Shown: positions 12,461-21,292 of the stretch, in pieces
Position numbering within the stretch: the first letter of the stretch is position 1
How the letters are laid out: every line of letters starts with the position of its first letter
IMG/VR virus record: IMGVR_UViG_3300047551_001442
Location: 1 to 37,086 of that record
Direction: 5' to 3' (one strand)
From: a virus
DNA length: 37,086 bases
The notes under the pieces: model-generated
The model's input: only the letters and a program-made list of their open reading frames with translations
What the model was told of the DNA's origin: nothing
Database searches by the model: none
Program-made: the position numbers and the translations under genes

Positions 12461-12865
12461 TTAACGTCTGAAAAATCTAAGAATAATTGTACCGATGTTT
12501 GTTCCAGTTATCGATTTTATGTTCTCCGAAATACTAAACAATTCCGTTGCTGCAATGATGAAACTTACAGAATAGGTTATTTGAGAAGGCAAACCAAAAG
12601 TAATACTTGCTCCATGAAAAATCATAATGCCACAGAAATACGTTACTATCTTTTGCGATGTGCGATATAGTCCTTTGCTCGTTATCGGCTCTCCCCTTTT
12701 CCTTGCAGCCATGATTCCCGTGACTGTGTCGGAAAAAACTACAAAAATTGTAAAAATCAGAAAATGTTGGATGGGAAGGAAAAACGAAAATATAACTCCG
12801 CAGCAAATGGAATAGGCAATGCCTTCGTAACCAAGTTTTAAAATGTTTAGGATTACTGTTTTCAT
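12461..12865 (-). CDS. Phage holin (Phage_holin_4_1-like), 134 aa
   Basis: Forms membrane lesions that let the amidase reach the wall. Three hydrophobic segments are visible (about residues 15-50, 67-90 and 93-112), and between the first and second lies FSDTVTGIMAARKRGEPITSKG, which carries the family pattern of Asp-Thr-x-Thr-Gly followed by a basic loop and S-K-x-x-x-R. The end is basic (LRFFRR). It is directly upstream of the 98-aa protein and the amidase in a typical lysis cassette. Confidence 0.8.
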   Translation of the reverse strand: MKTVILNILKLGYEGIAYSICCGVIFSFFLPIQHFLIFTIFVVFSDTVTGIMAARKRGEPITSKGLYRTSQKIVTYFCGIMIFHGASITFGLPSQITYSVSFIIAATELFSISENIKSITGTNIGTIILRFFRR

Positions 12866-12866
12866 C

Positions 12867-13469
12867 CTATTCCTTTTTTATAAGTTTAACATCACCATCC
12901 ACGGTTGAAAATTTGCTATTGGCAAACTTGTACAAATCATATTTCACACCGTTAAATGAAAATGTAATTTGATTAGTAAATGTCGAGAGTAATAGATTGG
13001 ATGAAATCGTGTACACCTTGCCATTGTCAGGGTTAAAGATTAATCGGTTGTTATTATTCAGCTGAATTTCACCTAAAATAATTTCACCGTTAAAATTTAA
13101 ATTCCATGTTCCAAGGAAAGCCGTTGTGTCCCTTATTGCCGTTGACGTGTAAACAGGTCTTCCGCTTATTTGCTGGTGCAAATCATTTTGCAACTTAATC
13201 AACTGATTAATTTTTCCACGGCCAATATAACCTCTTGCTATTTCTGCTATTTTATCAGAATAATTATTTGCTAAATATACTATTCTTTTAATAGCTGACA
13301 AACTATCCCCATAATTATCAACCGTTTCGATTAAACTTGAATCAGTAAATAAAGTTTGTTTAACAGCAAAATATGTATTATTTGTTTTCCTTACAAAAAT
13401 CGTATCAGATATAACATCTTGACAATAAGTGATAGAAGGAAATAGGAATAAAAAAAGTATTTTTTTCAT
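12867..13469 (-). CDS. Exported hypothetical protein, 200 aa
   Basis: The start at 13469 gives MKKILFLFLFPSITYCQD, a short signal peptide with Cys then Gln at the probable cleavage site, following the Bacteroidetes Q-rule; it also falls one base after the preceding stop. An upstream ATG at 13484 is possible. The mature part is polar, with a helical region (KIAEIARGYIGRGKINQLIKL) and a C-terminal beta-rich domain (LGTWNLNFNGEIILGE, ITFSFNGVKYDLYKF) like a small lipocalin-type or secreted beta sandwich. No family can be named. It sits between fibre and holin genes, so a host-surface or lysis-related task is possible. Confidence 0.65.
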   Translation of the reverse strand: MKKILFLFLFPSITYCQDVISDTIFVRKTNNTYFAVKQTLFTDSSLIETVDNYGDSLSAIKRIVYLANNYSDKIAEIARGYIGRGKINQLIKLQNDLHQQISGRPVYTSTAIRDTTAFLGTWNLNFNGEIILGEIQLNNNNRLIFNPDNGKVYTISSNLLLSTFTNQITFSFNGVKYDLYKFANSKFSTVDGDVKLIKKE

Positions 13470-13470
13470 G

Positions 13471-14859
13471 TTATTTGTTTTCAATAATTAATAATCTTTG
13501 TTCAAGTGACTTTATTTTTTCATTTGCCTCTTGCAATGCTTTGACAATAATAGGTAAAAGTACACCGTATGATGCTTCAAGTTTTTCATCTACACCACTT
13601 ACAAGGTTAGGAATATTTATACCTGTGTCTATTTGCGCTTGTTGCAAATCTTGTGCAATAAAGCCTATTTCAGGAATGCCTATTTTACCTCCATCCCTCA
13701 TATCCCAAACAAACGAAACAGGTTTTAATTTGTTTATGAAATTCATACCGTAATTTAATGGCGACACTTCTGTTTTATCCCTAATATCCGATAGTGAAGT
13801 TATTGTAGTTACTTGAGCGCGAATAGTAGCTATTGAGCTATTTCCAAGTGTTATAACATTTGATTCCGTAGCACTTGATCCAACTGCTTCATTACCAATA
13901 AAAGTGTTATTTGAACCAGTTGTATTTGCATTTGTCCCTGTTCCATACCCTGCACTTCTACCTATTGCAGAGTTATAATTTCCTGTTGTATTTGAGTACA
14001 GTGCATCTAATCCTGTTGCAATGTTGTAATACCCTGTTGTATTTGAGTACAGTGCACTAAAACTTATTGCAGCATTAAAAAATCCTGTTGTATTTGAGTA
14101 CAGTGCATTCATACCTATTGCAGCATTATTATATCCTGTTGTATTTGAGTACAGTGCATTCATACCTATTGCAGAGTTCCTATACCCTGTTGTATTTGAG
14201 TACAGTGCATCATAACTTATTGCAGAGTTACTATACCCTGTTGTATTTGAGAATAGTGCATTTACACCTATTGCAGAGTTACTATACCCTGTTGTATTTC
14301 TGTAAAGTGCATTCATACCTATTGCAGAGTTGTAATATCCTGTTGTATTTGAGAATAGTGCATTTACACCTATTGCAGAGTTGTAAGAGCCTAAATAAGA
14401 TGCTCCCCCGTTAGTTGTTGAATTATTTCCACCGCCACCGATAAAAATATTAACTCCATCACTACCTGATGGATAAAATGTTGAAATAGTTCTTGACTGA
14501 CCAGATGTATTAATAGCAATATTTGATGTAAATGTTTTAGCACCATTTACCGTTTGCGTGCCATAGGTGTTAACGTAATTAAATGAAGTTGTATCGGCTA
14601 ATCTAAGATTAACCCGTGTCCAAGCGTTATTTGTTGCCTTTTTATATTGCCAAATAATATTTGTATTTGTATCAAGTAAAATATACGCCATAGTATCAAC
14701 AGAAGGTTTTCGAGTGGTATCAGAAGCCAAACCGCGATAGACCAGCCCGTCGGCTGTCGTTTGTTCGCCCAGCGTTATCTTTTGGTTGCCATTGCTCGGA
14801 TACTGTGCCCAGGCAAGGCAAGGCAACAAGGCAAGGGCAAGGGAAAGGAGTTGTTTCAT
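13471..14859 (-). CDS. Tail fibre-like protein with signal peptide, 17-residue repeats and S74 chaperone domain, 462 aa
   Basis: The N-terminus MKQLLSLALALLPCLAWAQ is a clear signal peptide with Gln at the junction. Then comes a module (QTTADGLVYRG, residues about 32-42) shared with the 1276-aa neighbour. Residues about 155-290 are eight 17-residue repeats of type ALYSNTTGYxNSAIGxN, beta-helix-forming repeats seen in fibres and adhesins. The C-terminus (about 355-462) is a peptidase_S74 intramolecular chaperone: SLSDIRDKTEV holds the self-cleavage Ser/Asp, followed by KLKPVSFVWD, IGFIAQDL and a coiled-coil end. Such domains trimerise fibres and then cut themselves off. Export signals on a fibre are unusual. 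Confidence 0.85.
   Translation of the reverse strand: MKQLLSLALALLPCLAWAQYPSNGNQKITLGEQTTADGLVYRGLASDTTRKPSVDTMAYILLDTNTNIIWQYKKATNNAWTRVNLRLADTTSFNYVNTYGTQTVNGAKTFTSNIAINTSGQSRTISTFYPSGSDGVNIFIGGGGNNSTTNGGASYLGSYNSAIGVNALFSNTTGYYNSAIGMNALYRNTTGYSNSAIGVNALFSNTTGYSNSAISYDALYSNTTGYRNSAIGMNALYSNTTGYNNAAIGMNALYSNTTGFFNAAISFSALYSNTTGYYNIATGLDALYSNTTGNYNSAIGRSAGYGTGTNANTTGSNNTFIGNEAVGSSATESNVITLGNSSIATIRAQVTTITSLSDIRDKTEVSPLNYGMNFINKLKPVSFVWDMRDGGKIGIPEIGFIAQDLQQAQIDTGINIPNLVSGVDEKLEASYGVLLPIIVKALQEANEKIKSLEQRLLIIENK
13984..14391 (-). repeat. Eight tandem 51-bp repeats in the fibre gene
   Basis: The + strand motif TGTTGTATTT starts at 13984 and every 51 bases to 14341. Repeats encode the 17-residue unit of the fibre. 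Differences are mostly in the variable middle of the unit. Confidence 0.9.
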
Positions 14860-14875
14860 GTTTTTGTTTTTTAGT

Positions 14876-17800
14876 TTATTTTATTGCAAACCATTGAATT
14901 GCTGGTACATTTTGAGCATTTAAAACGTTATTAGTTGCTCCATCTCTTACAACAAATAATATGTATGTAGCATCTATAAGAGCAACATTAACAATATTTG
15001 TATTTGAATCTGGTAAATTAGCAAATGCAATTGCTGGTGTCCATGATAAACCATGCGTAAGAGTAACAACGCCTCCAGAACTTGTAGTTTGATTAGTAAT
15101 AACTCCTCTTGCAAAAATACCAGTTTGTTCAACTGTTGTAACATCACCAATAACATTACTGGCATTTATTCCTAATAAACCAGTCGGAGTTGCAGATGTA
15201 GAAGACATAGTAACCGTTCCACTCATTGTTGTATTACCAGATAAAGTTTTATTCCCAGCCACCGTTTCATTGCCAGTCAAACCTACTTTCCCATCAATAC
15301 GACTACTTAAACTAACTGTGTCAAGGTTAGTCATTACATTGTTTCCACCTTCAGTTATTGCACCTGTAACCGCAAGAGTGCTTGACAATGTGGCTGCGCC
15401 TGTTGCTCTAAATGTGCCTGTAACATCTAATTGATGAGAAGGTGAATCGTTGCCAATGCCAACTGCTCTTGCTGGTGAATTACCATTATTTGCAATTGTT
15501 AATCCGCTTGTGCCATTTAAAGTAAATCTAATATCTCGAATATTAGATGAATGTCCTATTTTTAACCCTGTATCATCATGGCTAAAGGTTGTTCTATAAC
15601 CTGACCCTGCTGCACTACCATCAAATCTAAAATAATGGTCGTTATCTCTTATTACAAATTTATGAGTCAAAAAACCACTTTCAGTAGAAGCATCTATTCC
15701 TATACCTACTCTTCCACCACTTACATAAATAATAGATGAATCTAAAGTTGATGTGCCTGTAAATCTTGGAACGTGCTTACTTACGCCTGTCCCTGTAACT
15801 GGGTTTGTTAAAGAACTTTGTTTATTATTAAACGTCGTCCAATCTGTACTTGTCAAAAAACCTTTTGCACTTCCTGATGCTGCTTGACCATTTGTATAAT
15901 CTATACTAATATTACCACTACTTGCATTAAAGTCTGCGGCTGTAAATGATGCCGCCCCTTTGGTTGAACCATCTGCATCAGCATTCGCAATACTTAACGT
16001 TCTATTTGCTGATAAATCACCGCCACCAGATAAAGGAGATGTTGTGGATATTGACCTTGTTAATGGTGTATAAGTTGATGATGCAGAAGATGTGGTTAAA
16101 TAAGTAGAATTATCATAACTTATACTTGTACCACTTGCCTTCACAAAGCCTGTGCCGTTTAATTGTGTTTGTTTTCCATTAAACGTATTCCAATCTGTAC
16201 TTGTTAAGTAACCATTTGTATTTGTACTTGCTTGTGCAATTGATAATGTTTTATTTGAAGATAAATCCCCACCCCCAGACAATGGTGCTGTAGTGGAAAT
16301 AGTTGTGGAACTATTTGCAGGTGTGTAACCTATGGCATTTTGTTTATTATTAAAAGTAGTCCAATCTGTACTTGTCAAATAACCATTTCTTGCACTTGTT
16401 GCGCTTAATATATCAATTGTTGGAGTGGAACTTATATCAGTTATTGATATTGGGTTTCCAGATGTTCCTGCAGCCGTTACGCTTGTCACAGTTCCAGCGC
16501 CAATTGCACTACGAAAGTTTGCAGCTGACAAAGCGGATACAGAGTTATCAGCGTTAAACCTTGGAAAGGTAATGGCTGAAGGATTGGTTAAAGTAAATAA
16601 TGACTGCCCTATGGTTGTGCCTCCAAGGCTCGTTCGCCCAGTCGCTGCGACAAGGCCAGTGCTGCCACCATCCCATTTTAATCTATCGGTAAATGCAGTA
16701 TTCCAATTACTTGAATTATTTGTAATTGATGTTGTCCAGGTTGTACCTGTGCTCAGTGCAATGCCTGCCTCTGGATATACTGGATTGCCTTGAGCGGATC
16801 CTACAGAACCGATGCCGCTAACTGTGGCAATGGTATAGTTTGCACCTGATTTAAACGATGTCGATACAAGGGTTATTTGAGCCGTGTCTGTAATATCGTA
16901 TTGATTATTGTTTAGCAATTGACCATTTCTAAAAACTAAAATATATGCCTTTAATTGAATTGGAAATTTAGAGGTAACTGTCCAGTTAAGAATAGAAGAA
17001 GATTGTGCAGGATATTCTTGTTTTAAAATTTTAATTGTGTCATTACCTATGGCTACATCAACAATACTATCTCTTATTCTTGTAAATACGGTAGCGCTAT
17101 CTAATACTAAAGTACCAGTTGTCGTTATTGTACCTCCGCTTAAACCATAGCCAGTTGCTACGCTTGATACAGTACCTTTGGCATTTATTCTATTTGATAA
17201 TGAAGCCGTATCAGCTGCGTTTAATTTACTTGCAAATCTTGTATTAAGATTTAATAAACTTGTATCTGTTAATTCCATTAATACTGATAAATCAGCCGAT
17301 ACTGTACCTGTTGTTGTGATAGGATTAGGTGATACTGTAATTCCCGTTCCTCCTGAAATAGAAGTTAAAGAACCACTACCACCACCTGAACCAGCACCAC
17401 CACCACGAGGAAATATTACAGTATAATTCTCACCTACTTTATAAGCCGTTGCACCAATAACAACAGAGGCATTAGTTGGTATAGTATATTGAGTAGGTAA
17501 AAGTATTTGACCATTTCGATAAACCTGAACCACGTTTACCCCACCGACAACTAACGTATCGCTTTGCGTCCAAGTCAAAGTAGCTGATGAAACATTAGTA
17601 AAATCTTGCCTTGCATAAAATCTGCCGCTTGTATCTGCGTAGGCTTTAGTTGCGTAATTAGATAACATGGATGCCGTGTCACTTACTAAAAGTGCTGCGG
17701 TTGTGTCTCGCCATAAACCACCATTATAATATAAAGAGGCATTTGTAATAGGTGATGTTATTCGAACGTCGTGTAATTCGTCTAATTCTTGACCATTACG

Positions 17801-18706
17801 AATCTTAACAAATAATTCGCCAGAACCAGCATTACTTTTAACACAAATGCCAATAAATACCGTGTGTTGAGGCGCTTGCGGCTTTGTTGAGGTTAATTCA
17901 CCTGCCACTGTTGGGGATAAATAAACTGCAGAATCCTGTACTAATGCAGATGTATTAATTCCTGTTATTAATCCTTCTGTTATAACGTATCCGCTTTGAT
18001 TATCCGCTATGCTTTCAGCTACTATGCCAAAAGTATTAGCAGAAAAAGCATCTGTAATTGCTAAGGCTTTTGCAACGGTTATTCTATTTCCCTGACTTCC
18101 TGACAAATAAACTGCCGTACCTTTTGCCAACGTTGCACCCGTGCGATTGTTTACGCGTTGATGTAATTGTTGCCCAATGACATTGGTAACATTACCTCCT
18201 TTTAAGCCTTGTATTAAACTTCCTTGCGTATCATTATATTCAACTTCACCAACGCCAACACTTCCATCTTTTGCCGTATTAAAAGTAATAGAATCAAAAG
18301 GCATAGTTAAACCTCCGCCTCCACCAACTAAGCCCCAAACGTTAGAAGTAAAATCAAATGAGTATATTTTTAGGTTAACAGTGTCAATAATTAACCATGC
18401 GTTTTGATTAGTGGTTGGTTGAATGGCTGCTGTGTCGGAAATTGAACCGCGCCAGACAAGACCGTCCGCCGTGGTTTGGAAACCTAATCTTTGTTTATTT
18501 GTATTTGTAGGAAATTGAGCAAAAACAAAAGATGAGGCCAAGATAATAAATGCAATAACAAGCCCTTCACGTTTTTTGTTAACTACTTTGTCAACTACTT
18601 TTCCAATATACTTTCTGCCAATGCCAAGAACTAATTCTTCTCCTAATGTTTTGGCTATTTTAGCAATAGCTTTTAAAAACTTTCTTTCTTTTTTAGGCTT
18701 TTCCAT
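14876..18706 (-). CDS. Large tail fibre-like protein with internal signal segment, 1276 aa
   Basis: The N-terminal 47 residues are basic and amphipathic, followed by a hydrophobic signal-like segment (GLVIAFIILASSFVFAQ) with Gln at the junction, then the same QTTADGLVWRG module as the 462-aa fibre. The body is Ser/Thr/Gly-rich: beta modules of type RNGQ-x5-QY-x-I ending in G-x-N-Y-T (two copies, near residues 400 and 600), then several units containing YLTSTDWTTFN and PLSGGGDLS (about 730-960), then VGIG-type fibre repeats. There is no S74 domain at the end. It is probably a receptor-contact or surface protein; the signal segment leaves its location open. Confidence 0.8.
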   Translation of the reverse strand: MEKPKKERKFLKAIAKIAKTLGEELVLGIGRKYIGKVVDKVVNKKREGLVIAFIILASSFVFAQFPTNTNKQRLGFQTTADGLVWRGSISDTAAIQPTTNQNAWLIIDTVNLKIYSFDFTSNVWGLVGGGGGLTMPFDSITFNTAKDGSVGVGEVEYNDTQGSLIQGLKGGNVTNVIGQQLHQRVNNRTGATLAKGTAVYLSGSQGNRITVAKALAITDAFSANTFGIVAESIADNQSGYVITEGLITGINTSALVQDSAVYLSPTVAGELTSTKPQAPQHTVFIGICVKSNAGSGELFVKIRNGQELDELHDVRITSPITNASLYYNGGLWRDTTAALLVSDTASMLSNYATKAYADTSGRFYARQDFTNVSSATLTWTQSDTLVVGGVNVVQVYRNGQILLPTQYTIPTNASVVIGATAYKVGENYTVIFPRGGGAGSGGGSGSLTSISGGTGITVSPNPITTTGTVSADLSVLMELTDTSLLNLNTRFASKLNAADTASLSNRINAKGTVSSVATGYGLSGGTITTTGTLVLDSATVFTRIRDSIVDVAIGNDTIKILKQEYPAQSSSILNWTVTSKFPIQLKAYILVFRNGQLLNNNQYDITDTAQITLVSTSFKSGANYTIATVSGIGSVGSAQGNPVYPEAGIALSTGTTWTTSITNNSSNWNTAFTDRLKWDGGSTGLVAATGRTSLGGTTIGQSLFTLTNPSAITFPRFNADNSVSALSAANFRSAIGAGTVTSVTAAGTSGNPISITDISSTPTIDILSATSARNGYLTSTDWTTFNNKQNAIGYTPANSSTTISTTAPLSGGGDLSSNKTLSIAQASTNTNGYLTSTDWNTFNGKQTQLNGTGFVKASGTSISYDNSTYLTTSSASSTYTPLTRSISTTSPLSGGGDLSANRTLSIANADADGSTKGAASFTAADFNASSGNISIDYTNGQAASGSAKGFLTSTDWTTFNNKQSSLTNPVTGTGVSKHVPRFTGTSTLDSSIIYVSGGRVGIGIDASTESGFLTHKFVIRDNDHYFRFDGSAAGSGYRTTFSHDDTGLKIGHSSNIRDIRFTLNGTSGLTIANNGNSPARAVGIGNDSPSHQLDVTGTFRATGAATLSSTLAVTGAITEGGNNVMTNLDTVSLSSRIDGKVGLTGNETVAGNKTLSGNTTMSGTVTMSSTSATPTGLLGINASNVIGDVTTVEQTGIFARGVITNQTTSSGGVVTLTHGLSWTPAIAFANLPDSNTNIVNVALIDATYILFVVRDGATNNVLNAQNVPAIQWFAIK

Positions 18707-19083
18707 TAGTTTATTATGATTGCAAAGATTATATAATTTGCGCCATCGTAGTGCGTGTTGGCATCAATGGTTATAGTGTCTGGCTGTGTAATGGTATATT
18801 GAGATGCAATTAACTTTTGCCCATTTTGGTACACTTGGATAGATGCATCTGTATTTGTTGTTGGCAATACTCCACTATTTTTAGTATATGTCAATACATT
18901 TGATGAGGTTGCCAAAAATTCCTCTGAAAATATAGATATTAAAGAACCTGTTACAGTTACATTGGTTATGCTTTCATTAACATTATTATTTACAACTCCT
19001 CCGCTTCCTGCGTTGTTGGCTACTAATTGATAATCGCGAGGCTTAGATATTACCGTTCTCTCTGTATAACTAGGCATGCTCAT
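18706..19083 (-). CDS. Tail-associated protein with a fibre-type NGQ module, 125 aa
   Basis: The C-terminal 55 residues read VYQNGQKLIASQYTI and end HYDGANYIIF, the same module found twice in the 1276-aa fibre (RNGQILLPTQYTI; RNGQLLNNNQYDI). The N-terminal part is polar (Asn/Val-rich) without known domain. It overlaps the tail-tip gene by 14 bases with this start, or 8 with ATG 19077. Its stop shares a base with the 1276-aa gene's start. It may link the tail tip to the fibre, which is inferred from position and shared module. Confidence 0.65.
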   Translation of the reverse strand: MSMPSYTERTVISKPRDYQLVANNAGSGGVVNNNVNESITNVTVTGSLISIFSEEFLATSSNVLTYTKNSGVLPTTNTDASIQVYQNGQKLIASQYTITQPDTITIDANTHYDGANYIIFAIIIN

Positions 19084-21292
19084 CTATTTTAAAGTAATCA
19101 CCTCTCCAAATATCTGTGTTTAAGTCGTATAAACCACGTTCAAATACATAGTATCCAGAGGAGTATTCAATTACTTTGTGAGGTAAATAAACATCATCTA
19201 TGCTTAGATTTTGAAATGGCATATCAATCATTCTTGGTAAAGGTCTTAGTTGTCCTTTTATAACTTCATTAACAAGAAGCTGCGTCACTTTGTTAAAACC
19301 CTGACCATTTGCAACATCCCAGGTATTACTTAGTTTAAATGTGCCAGCGTCCTCTTTAACCTTTAACGCACCATTTGTTGTTGCTGATATTCCATCGCCT
19401 AAATATGTATCTAAATCAAATACTACAGAAGATTTTTCATCGTTATCTGATCCGTATTCTTTTATATCTGCTTGTCCGCCAATAGTACCATCCGGCAAGA
19501 ATTCTAAATAATTATTATTAATAGTATATGAAAGAGCGTAATTGCTTATAATATTTGTTCCTGCCTCATTGCGCATCTCCTTTAAACGCATTGACCAAAC
19601 ATATTCAGCAGTGTCAGGAATATCTAAAGTGTCAAATGAAATAGTCTTATTAACTACAAAAGCATTATCGGAAAAAACTGTTTCGACGTTAAATTCGTAT
19701 TCGGAAGCCGTTGTTTCCCAACTTGCAGCATCTAACTGAAAATTAAAACCAGTTGTATAATTGACATTTCTTTTTAAATATTTATTTTCTTGTTTTACTT
19801 GTAAGGATGTTATTTTACCAGTAAAGTTAGGTGTAGAAATTGAATCTAATTTTAATGTATTTGTGTTTGTTGATTCAATAATATATTCATAATCGCCACT
19901 TTCAGTTATTGTTTTTGTAACACCTCCCAAACGCAGCCTTAACTCTCCAGTATTATCTAATTTTACTTTTATATTAACGTAATATTTTCTATTAGCCGTT
20001 ACGCTAAAAGTAGTATAATATGCTTCTGTAGCAGCCAATGTTCCCTCCAATATACCATCAGCAATCAACCAACCACTGCCCAATGTCCAGTTAGCAGATG
20101 CAAAGCCTTGTAAAGGAAATGAATTAATTATAGATGCTAATTTAATAGCAAATACAAATTGATAAGGCTCAAAAGTAGCAGGAGCAATTACCGCAGCGTA
20201 AAAATTTAATATTCCGGTATAGCTTAACCTTGCCTCTACGTTTGTGCTATCTAATGTCGGAGTGATAACTTGCTCAGGAGTTGCATTTGTAGCGTATGTA
20301 TATTCTTTCCCGGCAAGTAAATTTTGTTTTCCAAAATAGTTATAGCGTATAACTGCATTTTTTAAGGGAGGATAATATGACCATCTGCCACCGCTTAAAC
20401 GCATTAATTTACTATTAGCTAAATCTGTTTGCAGATTTAAAGTAGTAAAATCTAAATTAAACGTACCTGAACTTTGTATTCCAAAACCATTATATTTAAA
20501 ATACCTGTGATTCTTTGGATTAAGATATTCGTTAACTTGAATAAACCAATATTGATTTCCACTAAATAAAAGCCTTGCTCCAAATGTCTGGCATATTTTC
20601 TTTAAAACATCGTAGCAACTTTGATAGGTGTAATTATTCTTTGTATCTCTGTGATAAAATGCTCTGTGACTTATAACTGTGCGAAGAGCAAAATCATTGT
20701 TAGCTGAATAAGTAATACTATTTTCATGCCAGTTAAATACTGTATGTAATATTGGCAAGCTATTAGCCACTAAGTTTTCCTGGACAAAATCCAGTTGATT
20801 TAAACAATTGCAAATATGCTGAACAACTGTATCCTGCCCAAGATAAGGACCAACTTCACTTTTATACAACAATGTTTTTAACCATGCCAAGCCATCAACT
20901 GCCTCAATTTGTGCAGTAAATCCTATATCAGTTGTGACATCTTCAAACTCTACTAAATCAGTGACAATATATCCATACCATTTAAATAGTACCGTTGTAT
21001 TATCATCTTCATAACTTGTCAACTCCATGCTAAACCTACCTTCAACGGCAAAGCCTATATCATTAAGCAAAGTTTGTAAAGCTGCAGAATTTATAATTAA
21101 ATTTAATCTTAATCGAGATCCGATAATAGGAGCAAAACGCTCCATGCCCTGGCTTGTTTCACTATCATATTGAAGCTGAATATTAATAGTATCAAAAGAA
21201 CCGACTGCGCCAGAATAATCTTTATCTTTAATAGATATAGTTATCTTCCTTTGTTTCTCGTTATATACAGTCGTTTGATACCTTACCGCCAT
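19070..21292 (-). CDS. Tail tip / baseplate-type protein, 740 aa
   Basis: It follows the tape measure gene directly (one shared base), where siphophages place distal tail and tail-tip proteins. The first 250 residues are beta-rich (RKITISIKDKDYSGAVGSFD, FKWYGYIVTDLVEFED) and contain a helical part (AVDGLAWLKTLLY) seen in several Bacteroidetes phage tail proteins. The middle (about 370-510) looks like a carbohydrate-binding beta sandwich (FTLGSG-like segments, RKYYVNIKVKLDNTGELRLRL). The C-terminus is compact (LPHKVIEYSSGYYVFERG). I cannot name a Pfam family with certainty. Confidence 0.7.
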   Translation of the reverse strand: MAVRYQTTVYNEKQRKITISIKDKDYSGAVGSFDTINIQLQYDSETSQGMERFAPIIGSRLRLNLIINSAALQTLLNDIGFAVEGRFSMELTSYEDDNTTVLFKWYGYIVTDLVEFEDVTTDIGFTAQIEAVDGLAWLKTLLYKSEVGPYLGQDTVVQHICNCLNQLDFVQENLVANSLPILHTVFNWHENSITYSANNDFALRTVISHRAFYHRDTKNNYTYQSCYDVLKKICQTFGARLLFSGNQYWFIQVNEYLNPKNHRYFKYNGFGIQSSGTFNLDFTTLNLQTDLANSKLMRLSGGRWSYYPPLKNAVIRYNYFGKQNLLAGKEYTYATNATPEQVITPTLDSTNVEARLSYTGILNFYAAVIAPATFEPYQFVFAIKLASIINSFPLQGFASANWTLGSGWLIADGILEGTLAATEAYYTTFSVTANRKYYVNIKVKLDNTGELRLRLGGVTKTITESGDYEYIIESTNTNTLKLDSISTPNFTGKITSLQVKQENKYLKRNVNYTTGFNFQLDAASWETTASEYEFNVETVFSDNAFVVNKTISFDTLDIPDTAEYVWSMRLKEMRNEAGTNIISNYALSYTINNNYLEFLPDGTIGGQADIKEYGSDNDEKSSVVFDLDTYLGDGISATTNGALKVKEDAGTFKLSNTWDVANGQGFNKVTQLLVNEVIKGQLRPLPRMIDMPFQNLSIDDVYLPHKVIEYSSGYYVFERGLYDLNTDIWRGDYFKIDEHA

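Noticed and set aside
13984-14391. Regular repeats as a CRISPR array
   Set aside because: The repeats are contiguous 51-bp coding units without spacers and encode a 17-residue fibre repeat.
14088-14414. Open frame on the + strand with Leu/Tyr/His-rich repeats
   Set aside because: It is the complementary reading of the 51-bp fibre repeats; there is no start context and the other strand is clearly coding.
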